A DNA stretch of 22,255 nucleotides from JBFHRE01 sp036745195 (GTDB taxonomy: Bacteria > Actinomycetota > Acidimicrobiia > Spongiisociales > ZC4RG35), in assembly GCA_036745195.1 (NCBI GenBank), contig DAIOGO010000029.1, positions 1-22,255 of the forward strand, read 5' to 3'. Position numbers and translations under genes: made by a program. The notes beneath the pieces were generated by a model that was not told the DNA's origin, searched no databases, and saw nothing but the letters and a program-made list of their open reading frames with translations. This document shows positions 12,443 through 18,861 of this stretch, piece after piece (positions within the stretch are counted from its first letter, which is position 1; each line of letters opens with the position of its first letter).

Positions 12443-14530
12443 ATGTTTACCCGGTGGGCGCGGCTGCCCGGCAAGACCCTGCAGTTCATGCGATCACCCG
12501 AAACCGGGGGTTTCCTGGCGATCGCTTTGCTGATCGGGGTGGCGGTCGGCCTGGGTGCCGCCGCCCTCGTCTACGCGCTCGACGGTGTCGAATACCTGCG
12601 GGATCTGCTCATCGACGAGGGCCTGGGCGGTGCCCGCTGGGGTCTGCTCATCACCGTGCCGCTCGGGATCCTGCTGGCGTGGGGCATCGCCCGGCAGTGG
12701 GCGCCGGAGGTGGCAGGGGACGGGGTTCCCGAAGTTTCGGCCGCCCTGGTGATGCGGGGCGGCTATCTCTCGACCCGGTCCATCCCACTCAAGATCATCG
12801 CCACCGCTCTCACCCTGGGTGGGGGTGGGTCGGCCGGGCGGGAGGGTCCGATCGTCCACATCGGGGGAGCCATCGGGTCGTCGATCGCCCGTCACACCGG
12901 GTTGGGGGAGGACAAGGTCCGCAGCCTGCTGGCGGCAGGCGCGGCGGCGGGGATCGGCGCCTCGTTCAATGCACCCATCGCCGGGATGCTGTTCGCCCTC
13001 GAGGTCATCCTCGGTAGTTTTGCCGTCAAGCACATGTCGGCGGTGGTGCTGGCCTCGGTTTCGGCGGCGGTCACCCTTCGCTCGATCGTCCCCAAGGACG
13101 AGATCCTCGGAGCAGCCCTCTACGAGTTGAACGATCCCCGTGAGTTGATCCTCTACGCCGGGTTGTCGGTGGTGGCGGTGGGGGCCGCCTACCTTTTCCT
13201 CCGATTGCTCGACTTGTCGGAAGGGTTCGCCCGCGACCGGTTGCGCCGGGCCTGGTTGCGGCCGATCACCTTCGGGCTGGCGGTAGCCGGGCTTGCGATG
13301 TGGGAGCCGCGCCTCCTCGGCACTGGCCAGCAGTTCCTCGGCGAGTTGCTCACGATCCAGGAGATCGGAGAGCAGTTCTCGGTGGACCTGTTCGCCGTCC
13401 AGGTGCTCTTGCTCTTGGCGCTGGGCAAGATCGTGGCGACCTCGCTCACCATCGCCGCCGGTGGCTCGGGAGGTGCCTTCCTGCCGTCGTTGTTCATCGG
13501 GGCGACGCTCGGGACCGGGTACGCCCAAATGGCGGCGCGGGTGTGGACCGTGAGCGACATCCGTCCCGGCGCCTTCGCGGTGGTGGGGATGGCCACGGTG
13601 TTTGCGGCGGTGGCCCGCGCCCCGTTGACTTCGATCCTCATCGTGTTCGAGGTGACCGGGGCCAACGACTACGGCCTGGTGCTCCCTCTTATGCTTTCCG
13701 CCACCTTCGCCAGTTTCGTGGCCGACCGGGTCCATCCGGAGAGCGTCTACACGATGGCGCTGGCCCGGCGCGGGATCAAGCTGGTCCGGGCCGGCGAAGT
13801 CGACATCCTCGACACCGTGACGGTGGGCGATGTGATGTTCTCGATGAATGTCGAGCTTTCCCCTTCCACCCCTATCGCCGATGCCGGCCGGGTCATGACA
13901 GAACGACGCTTCCATGGCATACCCGTCGTCGAGCAGGGCCGGCTGGTGGGAATCATCACCATCACCGATCTGATCAAGGCCGGCCCGAGCGGGACGGTGG
14001 CCGATGCCATGACCGGCCGCCCGGTCACCGTCACCCGGTCGACCCGGGTTTCCGACGCCCTCGCCCGGATGGCCTCGCTCGGAGTGGGCCGGTTACCGGT
14101 GGTGGACGACGCCGAACCCACCCGTCTGGTCGGGATGTTCCGACGGGAGGAGGCGGTGAAGGCCTATCACATGGCGTTGGGCACGAGCACCGATCAGTCG
14201 CTGGCGCGGGAACGGCTCCGCCAGCGCACCGCCTCCGAGGCGCACTATTTCGAGTTCCGGGTGCCACCGGGGTCGATCGCCGATGGCAAGCTGGTGCGGG
14301 ACGTGGCGTGGCCGGAGGGGGCGACCATCGTGTCGGTCCGGCGCGGCACCTCGGTGATCGTGCCCCAGGGGGCCACGATCCTGCAACGAGACGATGTGAT
14401 CACCGCCTTCGGAACCGACGCCTCCCGGGCGACGATGATCGAACGAATGAACGCCGGGGCCGACCAGGCCACAGCCGAGATCCTGCTCGCCGACCTCGAT
14501 CCGGCCGCCCACCAGCCCGGCCCGGCCTGA
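12443..14530 (+). CDS. ClC-family chloride channel/transporter with CBS pair and RCK_C domain
   Basis: A 695-residue inner-membrane protein. The ClC core (about 25-445) carries the three selectivity segments AGDGVPE (91-97), GREGP (132-136, gating Glu134) and GGAFLPSLFIG (343-353), plus Tyr436 at the position of the pore Tyr. A CBS pair follows at about 460-575 (VGDVMFSMN..., VADAMTGRP...), and a C-terminal RCK_C/TrkA-C module at about 598-668 (HYFEFRVPPGSIADGKLVRDVAWPEGATIV), so transport is probably gated by nucleotide and another ligand. Compared with E. coli ClC, the selectivity Ser107 position is Asp93, and the proton Glu203 position is Val188 (LFALEVIL), so it may not be a standard chloride/proton exchanger. 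Start at ATG 12443, 7 nt after TACCCT. Confidence 0.93.
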   Translation: MFTRWARLPGKTLQFMRSPETGGFLAIALLIGVAVGLGAAALVYALDGVEYLRDLLIDEGLGGARWGLLITVPLGILLAWGIARQWAPEVAGDGVPEVSAALVMRGGYLSTRSIPLKIIATALTLGGGGSAGREGPIVHIGGAIGSSIARHTGLGEDKVRSLLAAGAAAGIGASFNAPIAGMLFALEVILGSFAVKHMSAVVLASVSAAVTLRSIVPKDEILGAALYELNDPRELILYAGLSVVAVGAAYLFLRLLDLSEGFARDRLRRAWLRPITFGLAVAGLAMWEPRLLGTGQQFLGELLTIQEIGEQFSVDLFAVQVLLLLALGKIVATSLTIAAGGSGGAFLPSLFIGATLGTGYAQMAARVWTVSDIRPGAFAVVGMATVFAAVARAPLTSILIVFEVTGANDYGLVLPLMLSATFASFVADRVHPESVYTMALARRGIKLVRAGEVDILDTVTVGDVMFSMNVELSPSTPIADAGRVMTERRFHGIPVVEQGRLVGIITITDLIKAGPSGTVADAMTGRPVTVTRSTRVSDALARMASLGVGRLPVVDDAEPTRLVGMFRREEAVKAYHMALGTSTDQSLARERLRQRTASEAHYFEFRVPPGSIADGKLVRDVAWPEGATIVSVRRGTSVIVPQGATILQRDDVITAFGTDASRATMIERMNAGADQATAEILLADLDPAAHQPGPA

Positions 14531-14554
14531 TCCCGGCCCGGCTTCCCGCCTCGC

Positions 14555-14593
14555 TTGAGGTTTTGTTGAGGATTCCGTGAAGCGTCGATGAGC
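14555..14593 (+). promoter_or_regulatory. Four 11-bp-spaced direct repeats upstream of the cupredoxin gene
   Basis: TTGAGG (14555-14560), TTGAGG (14566-14571), GTGAAG (14577-14582) and ATGAGC (14588-14593) recur at exactly 11-bp intervals, with TGA invariant in all four. An 11-bp period places each on the same DNA face, the layout bound by OmpR/PhoB-type response regulators. A -10-like TATCGA follows at 14599-14604, 5 bp after the last unit, as expected for an activated promoter lacking a -35 box. Confidence 0.6.
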
Positions 14594-14644
14594 GCCCCTA
14601 TCGAATCCTGGACTCGTAGCAACAGGTAGGGACAGGGACAGGAC

Positions 14645-16507
14645 ATGCACACATCGACACCAGCAGGCTCGATCACTTCCAGGCGACGGAGGCGGACCAC
14701 CAGGAAGCCGACCAGACTGCTGCTGGCGACGGTCAACGTCGTCCTCGCCCTCGGATTGGCCTTGGCGATCCCGCTCGCCCCGGCCGCCTTCGCCGCCGAT
14801 TACACGATCGCCGTCACCACCACCCTCAGCCAGCCCTCGCTCACCGTTCCTCCCGGATCCAGGGTCATCTGGCAGAACCAGGATGGGGAGCGGCATCGTT
14901 TCCGTTCGGTCTCCGGTCCGACCGGGTTCGACACCGGCAACATCGACGCAGGTCAGTCCGGGTCGGTCACCCTCAACACGGAGGGGACCTACAACTACGT
15001 CGACGAGCGCGATGCCGCCAACTCCGCTTATCACGGGACGATCGTGGTCTCGTCCTCGGCGCCATCTCCGACCACCACGACCACCGTGGCCGGGGGAGGT
15101 GGAGGCGGGGGAGGACCGGTCGAGGTGCGGATGGCGGGAAGGCGCTTCGCTCCGGCGTCGGTGACGATTGCCGCCGGTGGGTCGGTCTTGTTCATCAACG
15201 ACGACAGCCGCGACCACACCGCCACCGGATCGGGAAACAGCTTCGACACCGGCCTGCTTGCTCCTGGCCAGCGCTCGACCAAGACGTTCAACACCGCCGG
15301 CACGTACCCCTACATCTGCCTGCTGCATCCCGACATGACCGGGACCGTGACGGTCACCGGATCCGGTGGGACCGCTCCACCAGCGGTGTCGACGACCACG
15401 ATTCCCACCGCGGTTGGTTCCTCGGATGTGAGCGTGTTCGACTTCGGATACAGCCCGGCTTCGAAGACGGTTCCGGTCGGCACCACTGTCCGCTTCGTCA
15501 ACACCGGGATCGCACTGCACACCGTCACCGATCGGGCCGGGCGGTTCGACTCGGGTCTGATCGCCGGTGGTGCGGCCTTTTCCCGCCGCTTCGACGTGGC
15601 CGGGACCTACGACATCTTCTGCACCCTCCACCCCGAGATGACGGCGAGGTTGTCGGTCACGGATTCGAGCGGGACGGCTCCAGCCCCCCCGCCTCCGACC
15701 ACGCCCACCACCCTCCCTCCAGGCTCTGCTCCGCGAGGCAATGTTCAGATGCGTGACTTCTCGTTCGCACCCGCCTCCATATCGGTCAGGGCCGGTTCGA
15801 GTCTCACGTTCGTCAACACCGGGGCCGCCCCGCACACGGTGACCGCCGCCGATCGGTCCTTCGACTCCGGTCTGGTGCAACCGGGCGGGGTCTACACCCG
15901 CCGGTTCGCCCAGCCGGGGGTCATCCAGTACGTCTGCACGCTCCACCCCGCCATGATCGGGACGATCACCGTTCTCGACGCCGCCGGCAATGCCCCATCG
16001 ACCACCACTGCCGGGACCGGCGCCGGCACCGTCGCCGGCCAGGGTGCGGGCACGGCGGCATCGGTGCCGGTCGAAATCATCGATCTCGACTACCAGCCGA
16101 GGACCGTCACCGTCGCCGCCGGCACCGAGGTGCTGTGGACCAACATCGGGGTCGCCCCGCACACGGTGACTGCCCGGGACGGGTCGTTCACCTCAGAATT
16201 GCTCCAGACCGGGGGCCAGTACCGGCGGGTCTTCGATCAGGCGGGAAGTTTCGAGTACTTCTGCACGCTTCATCCCGACATGATCGGGACCGTGATCGTC
16301 GAGGGTGTGGTGGCGAACGCTCAGGCGGGAGGAGAGACGGTGGAGGTCGCCGGCATCGGCGCCGGCGGTGAGCCGGTGGCGGCGGTGAGCGCCGACCCGG
16401 CCAGTCCAGGGATGGGCTGGATCGTCGTCGGTCTGGTGGCGGCGATGGTGTTTGGTGGTGGCACCCTCGTCATGGTGATGCTGCGCCGGTCGTTACTCAC
16501 ATCCTGA
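14645..16507 (+). CDS. Membrane-anchored protein with five cupredoxin (plastocyanin-like) domains
   Basis: A 620-residue extracytoplasmic copper protein. Residues 1-50 form a signal peptide with a long Arg-rich n-region and LAPAAFA before the cleavage point. Five cupredoxin domains follow, at about 51-135, 158-238, 260-338, 366-444 and 475-553, joined by Pro/Thr/Gly/Ser linkers. Domains 2-5 each have a complete type 1 copper set: His191/Cys225/His228/Met231, His292/Cys326/His329/Met332, His397/Cys431/His434/Met437 and His506/Cys540/His543/Met546, always with 34 residues from first His to Cys and C-x2-H-x2-M. Domain 1 has His84 but Asp120 where Cys is expected, so it probably cannot form a type 1 site. 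A helix at about 590-613 followed by RR anchors the C-terminus. Likely role: electron transfer or copper storage at the cell surface. Start ATG 14645 follows GGGACAGGAC. Confidence 0.9.
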   Translation: MHTSTPAGSITSRRRRRTTRKPTRLLLATVNVVLALGLALAIPLAPAAFAADYTIAVTTTLSQPSLTVPPGSRVIWQNQDGERHRFRSVSGPTGFDTGNIDAGQSGSVTLNTEGTYNYVDERDAANSAYHGTIVVSSSAPSPTTTTTVAGGGGGGGGPVEVRMAGRRFAPASVTIAAGGSVLFINDDSRDHTATGSGNSFDTGLLAPGQRSTKTFNTAGTYPYICLLHPDMTGTVTVTGSGGTAPPAVSTTTIPTAVGSSDVSVFDFGYSPASKTVPVGTTVRFVNTGIALHTVTDRAGRFDSGLIAGGAAFSRRFDVAGTYDIFCTLHPEMTARLSVTDSSGTAPAPPPPTTPTTLPPGSAPRGNVQMRDFSFAPASISVRAGSSLTFVNTGAAPHTVTAADRSFDSGLVQPGGVYTRRFAQPGVIQYVCTLHPAMIGTITVLDAAGNAPSTTTAGTGAGTVAGQGAGTAASVPVEIIDLDYQPRTVTVAAGTEVLWTNIGVAPHTVTARDGSFTSELLQTGGQYRRVFDQAGSFEYFCTLHPDMIGTVIVEGVVANAQAGGETVEVAGIGAGGEPVAAVSADPASPGMGWIVVGLVAAMVFGGGTLVMVMLRRSLLTS

Positions 16508-16536
16508 GCGGCGCCGCATCGGCGACGGCGATCGCC

Positions 16537-16580
16537 TAGGTTCGGGAGTGCAGATCGTCTGCAGCGTCGAGCCAAGGAGG
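16537..16580 (+). promoter_or_regulatory. -10 box and strong ribosome site for the GYD gene
   Basis: TAGGTT at 16537-16542 would start transcription near 16549. AAGGAGG at 16574-16580 lies 6 nt before the ATG at 16587 and decides the start against an upstream in-frame GTG at 16548. Confidence 0.6.
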
Positions 16581-16586
16581 CTGGTC

Positions 16587-16907
16587 ATGCCGAAGTATCT
16601 CCTCGAGGTGAACTACACCCTGGATGGCGTCAGAGGGGTGAGGCTGGAGGGCGGCACCGCCCGGGTGGCCGCCGCCGAGGCAGCAGCCGCCAGCGTCGGA
16701 GGCAAGGTGGAGCACTTCTACTTTGCGTTTGGCGGGACCGATGTCTACGTCATCGCCGACCTGCCGGACAACGTCGCCGCGGCGGCATTGTCGCTGGCGG
16801 TCGCCGCCGGTGGCGGGGCCACCGCCAACACCGTCGTGCTCCTCACCCCGGCCGAAGTCGACGCCGCCGTCGGCAAGACCGTCGGCTACCGGCCGCCGGG
16901 TAGCTGA
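16587..16907 (+). CDS. GYD-domain protein
   Basis: A 106-residue protein of the GYD family, a small ferredoxin-like alpha-beta fold of unknown biochemical role. Seen: MPKYLLEVNYTLDGVRGVRLEGG at the N-terminus, the GGKVEHFYFAFGGTDVYVIADLPDN core, which matches the family's characteristic strand and turn, and LSLAVAAGGGATANTVVLLTPAEVDAAV. The length is normal. AAGGAGG six bases before ATG 16587 sets the start; a 13-residue extension from GTG 16548 is possible but not supported. It is followed 47 bp later by a cupin gene with its own promoter and ribosome site. Confidence 0.87.
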   Translation: MPKYLLEVNYTLDGVRGVRLEGGTARVAAAEAAAASVGGKVEHFYFAFGGTDVYVIADLPDNVAAAALSLAVAAGGGATANTVVLLTPAEVDAAVGKTVGYRPPGS

Positions 16908-16923
16908 GCGTCGCCGGGTCCCC

Positions 16924-16944
16924 TAGTGTCGGCCCACCGACGAG
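16924..16944 (+). promoter_or_regulatory. -10 box and ribosome site for the cupin gene
   Basis: TAGTGT at 16924-16929 would start transcription near 16936, and GAGAGGA just downstream lies about 7 nt before the GTG at 16955, giving a short leader of about 19 nt. Confidence 0.5.
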
Positions 16945-16954
16945 AGGACCCGCT

Positions 16955-17350
16955 GTGGAGCATCGACCGAGTGAGAGTCTGACCTGGAACGCCGCCCCGG
17001 CGGACAACTTCACGGGCCAGGTGTGGTTCGGTCCGCTCAGCGCCGTCCCCGGCGCTCTCAACGCCCTCGGGGTGCTGTTTGCTCCCGGCGCCAGGACCGC
17101 CTGGCACAGCCACCCCGACGGCCAGGTGCTCTACGTCGTGTCGGGGGCGGGGAAGGTCCAGACCCGGGCCGGGGAGACGGTGGTCGTCGGACCGGGAGAC
17201 GTCGTGTACTCACCTCCCGGCGAGTTGCACTGGCATGGCTCGACCCCGTCCAGCTTCATGATGCACCTCTCGCTCACCACCGGGGGAGCCACCGAATGGA
17301 CACCGGAGATGGTGGTGGACGCCGACTATCTGCGGGAACCGGGAGACTGA
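16955..17350 (+). CDS. Cupin-domain protein, manganese hydroxynitrile lyase (GtHNL)-like subgroup
   Basis: A 131-residue single-domain cupin. Seen: AWHSHPDGQVLYVVSGAGKV (first cupin motif) and GDVVYSPPGELHWHG (second motif). Candidate metal ligands are His51, His53, Gln57 and His92. From memory, the Granulicella tundricola cupin hydroxynitrile lyase uses His53, His55, Gln59 and His94, the same spacing with a constant shift of two, and is the same length. Automatic pipelines often call such proteins (R)-mandelonitrile lyase. Whether this one makes or cleaves cyanohydrins in the cell is unknown; a general metal-dependent small-molecule enzyme is equally likely. GTG start with GAGAGGA upstream. 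Convergent with bpa, 19 bp apart. Confidence 0.85.
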   Translation: MEHRPSESLTWNAAPADNFTGQVWFGPLSAVPGALNALGVLFAPGARTAWHSHPDGQVLYVVSGAGKVQTRAGETVVVGPGDVVYSPPGELHWHGSTPSSFMMHLSLTTGGATEWTPEMVVDADYLREPGD

Positions 17351-17360
17351 GGATCTCCCG
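17340..17360. terminator. Small hairpin between cupin and bpa genes
   Basis: CGGGAGA (17340-17346) and TCTCCCG (17354-17360) form a 7-bp perfect stem with a 7-nt loop that contains the cupin stop codon. It lies between two convergent genes 19 bp apart. There is no T-run, so termination is only suggested. Confidence 0.4.
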
Positions 17361-17369
17361 ACAGGCGGG

Positions 17370-17834
17370 TCACAGGTAGAGGCCGGTCGAGTCGCCGGAG
17401 CCTTCCTTGCCTGCACCGAGTTGCTGGCGGCGCTGCATCTCGGCCAGTTGGGCCTGAGCGGCCATCTGCTGGCTGAACAACGAGGCCTGGATGCCGTGGA
17501 AGAGGCCCTCCAACCAGCCAATCAACTGGGCCTGGGCGATCCGGAGGACGCTCTCGGAGGGGATCTCGTCGCCGGCAAGAGGAAGGATGATCTCGTTGAA
17601 CTCGTCCAGCAGGTCGCTGGCGAGGACCTCGCGCAACTCCTCGAGCGAGCGCTGGTGGATGGTCCTCAGCTGGGCGCGCCCTGCCTCGTCGACCGGGGCC
17701 TGGCGGGCCTCTTCCAGCATTGCCCGGGTCATGGAGGCGATCCGGATCAACTTGGTGGGTTGGAGGACGACCGGTTCGTCCTCCCGTTCCGGGATGGGCG
17801 GTTCGACCTGGTCGGGTCGCATTGGTTCGGTCAT
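17370..17834 (-). CDS. bpa: Bacterial proteasome activator (Bpa/PafE)
   Basis: A 154-residue ATP-independent activator that forms a dodecameric ring and opens the 20S proteasome gate for unfolded proteins. Seen: the family core LRIAQAQLIGWLEGLFHGIQASLFSQQMAAQAQL (about 97-130), the preceding helix TKLIRIASMTRAMLEEARQAPVDE (27-50), and a flexible acidic N-terminus. The C-terminus ends GLYL, so the last three residues Leu-Tyr-Leu fit the hydrophobic-Tyr-any (HbYX) tail that docks into the proteasome alpha ring. Helical, soluble and of usual length (formerly DUF2587). ATG at 17832-17834. This gene implies that the genome encodes an actinobacterial 20S proteasome elsewhere. Confidence is high. 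Confidence 0.95.
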   Translation of the reverse strand: MTEPMRPDQVEPPIPEREDEPVVLQPTKLIRIASMTRAMLEEARQAPVDEAGRAQLRTIHQRSLEELREVLASDLLDEFNEIILPLAGDEIPSESVLRIAQAQLIGWLEGLFHGIQASLFSQQMAAQAQLAEMQRRQQLGAGKEGSGDSTGLYL

Positions 17835-17850
17835 ATGGGGGCGAAGCCTA
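17835..17850 (-). promoter_or_regulatory. -10 box for bpa
   Basis: On the minus strand TAGGCT (17850-17845) lies 10 nt before the ATG at 17834, which would give a leader of about 4 nt. It is the same hexamer as the nitrobindin promoter. Confidence 0.5.
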
Positions 17851-17914
17851 ACGGTCCGCAGGCTGTTGCCCGGCGCCGGTCGGTGAAAGGCAAACCTCTG
17901 CCGACCGGGGTCAC

Positions 17915-17949
17915 TTCACGGATTCCGCCCAATGGCGTAAGGTGAGCTT
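17915..17949 (+). promoter_or_regulatory. Promoter (-35/-10) for the HTH gene
   Basis: TTCACG at 17915-17920, a 17-bp spacer and TAAGGT at 17938-17943 make a clear housekeeping promoter. Six nt later is a GTG (17950), the predicted first base of the mRNA and the start of a 7-codon upstream ORF. Confidence 0.6.
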
Positions 17950-17973
17950 GTGATAGCGAGGGGTGAGTTATGA
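17950..17973 (+). CDS. Possible 7-codon leaderless upstream ORF (leader peptide)
   Basis: GTG at 17950, six bases after the TAAGGT box, opens a frame of seven codons (Met-Ile-Ala-Arg-Gly-Glu-Leu) and stops at TGA 17971-17973. That stop overlaps the ATG of the HTH gene as ATGA. The geometry predicts a leaderless mini-ORF that couples its termination to initiation of the HTH protein. It is too short for any homology argument. Confidence 0.4.
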   Translation: MIARGEL

Positions 17974-18200
17974 ACCAGGACGATCTTCCCCCGATCCTCG
18001 ATGCCGCCCAGGTGGCCGACCTGCTCGGGATGAACGTGCAGATGGTGCGCCGGTATGCCCGGGAGGGCCGGATTCCGGCCTACAAGCTGCCCGGGGGCCG
18101 CACCTTCAAGTTCTTCCGGGACGAGGTGTTCGAGTTCGTGCGGGCCCACCCGGTGGTTCCCGACGACATCGACGAAGAAGAACTCAGCGACACGATCTGA
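17970..18200 (+). CDS. Small excisionase/MerR-type helix-turn-helix DNA-binding protein
   Basis: A 76-residue DNA-binding protein. Residues 9-58 are a winged helix-turn-helix of the excisionase (HTH_17) type: ILDAAQVADLLGMNVQMVRRYAREGRIPAYKLPGGRTFKFFRDEVFEFV, with the second helix at NVQMVRRYAREG and the wing at KLPGGRTFKF. The acidic tail PVVPDDIDEEELSDTI is unusual and may mediate contacts. It resembles small actinobacterial regulators of the BldC/excisionase group, but no phage or integrase gene is nearby, so a cellular regulator is more likely than an excisionase. ATG 17970 is preceded by a GAGGGG ribosome site and overlaps the stop of a possible leader ORF. Divergent from bpa; convergent with the CoA-binding gene, 14 bp apart. 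Confidence 0.88.
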   Translation: MNQDDLPPILDAAQVADLLGMNVQMVRRYAREGRIPAYKLPGGRTFKFFRDEVFEFVRAHPVVPDDIDEEELSDTI

Positions 18201-18214
18201 ACGGCCGACGGTCC

Positions 18215-18691
18215 CTACACCTTGGCGGGAACGGCTCCCGATCGGCTGAGCCACAGACGCATCAGCTTGTGTCCGAAGTCGGCAGTTGGGTCGAACATCA
18301 GCGGGCATCCCCCGTCGATGACGGTGATGCCGTTGGCTCGTCCGTAGATCGTGGCCTCGTCGCACACGCTCCCGCCACCAAAGCCCCGGTGCATCCACAC
18401 GTGCCGAATCCCGAGTGAAGCACACTCCTGCATCGTCTCTTCGGCCAACTCCGGGCGGGTGGCGATCACAACCGCCTCGACCCCACCGGGAATCTCACCC
18501 AGGCTGTGGTAGCAGGGGCCACCTTCGACCTCGTCGGCGTTGGGGTTGACTGCGAACACTACGTATCCGCGGTCACGAAGTCGCTGATACACGATGTTGC
18601 CGCCATGCCCCTGTGGTGTGCGAGACACACCGGTGACCGCGATTCGTTTGTTGGCCAGGAAGGCGGCCGCTGCCTCCTTGACTGCCGGCAT
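18215..18691 (-). CDS. CoA-binding domain protein (YccU-like)
   Basis: A 158-residue single Rossmann-fold CoA-binding domain, like the N-terminal part of succinyl-CoA synthetase alpha. Seen: NKRIAVTGVSRTPQGHGGNIVYQRLRDRGY (dinucleotide/CoA loop), VFAVNPNADEVEGGPCYHSLGEIPGGVEAVVIATRPE, IRHVWMHRGFGGGSVCDEA and the C-terminal ITVIDGGCPLMFDPTADFGHKLMRLW, in family order. These stand-alone proteins have no established enzymatic role. ATG at 18689-18691 has a purine-rich ribosome site (AAAGGGAGAGG) immediately upstream. Cys residues in GGCPLMF and YHSL contexts are family-typical. Confidence 0.92.
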   Translation of the reverse strand: MPAVKEAAAAFLANKRIAVTGVSRTPQGHGGNIVYQRLRDRGYVVFAVNPNADEVEGGPCYHSLGEIPGGVEAVVIATRPELAEETMQECASLGIRHVWMHRGFGGGSVCDEATIYGRANGITVIDGGCPLMFDPTADFGHKLMRLWLSRSGAVPAKV

Positions 18692-18849
18692 GATCCTCTC
18701 CCTTTCGTCTCGAGTCGATGAGAAGCGGTCCGTCCACGACGGGTCGGACGCCCCATTCTCAATCGGGTGGTCATGCTCCGACAGAGGCGAAGGTCATGCG
18801 GTCCGGCGGCCGGTCGGCGGTCGACGGTCCCGGAAGTAGCGACCGCCCG

Positions 18850-18861
18850 TATGCTCGCGGC
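18850..18861 (+). promoter_or_regulatory. Leaderless -10 box for the SDR gene
   Basis: TATGCT at 18850-18855, then 6 nt, then ATG 18862. It argues against the longer open frame that begins at 18718. Confidence 0.65.

Noticed and set aside
12494..13915. 473-codon open frame on the minus strand
   Set aside because: It lies opposite the ClC transporter, with Gly/Arg/His/Gln-rich composition and no motif. The sense frame carries all ClC signatures.
14093..16162. 689-codon open frame on the minus strand
   Set aside because: It is antisense to the cupredoxin protein and the ClC C-terminus, is rich in Arg/Gly/Asp/His, has no recognisable domain, and is open only because of GC-rich codon structure on the true strand.
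16527..16536. Perfect palindrome GGCGATCGCC next to the GYD promoter, resembling the cyanobacterial HIP1 octamer
   Set aside because: It is a single copy, and such GC-rich palindromes are expected by chance; all other signs are actinobacterial.
17970..18200. Excisionase-type HTH protein as evidence of a prophage or integrative element
   Set aside because: No integrase, phage gene, tRNA or attachment repeat is present, and neighbours are ordinary chromosomal genes.
18718..18861. N-terminal extension of the SDR to 18718
   Set aside because: The extra residues have no SDR character, and TATGCT-N6-ATG at 18850-18864 marks the start.
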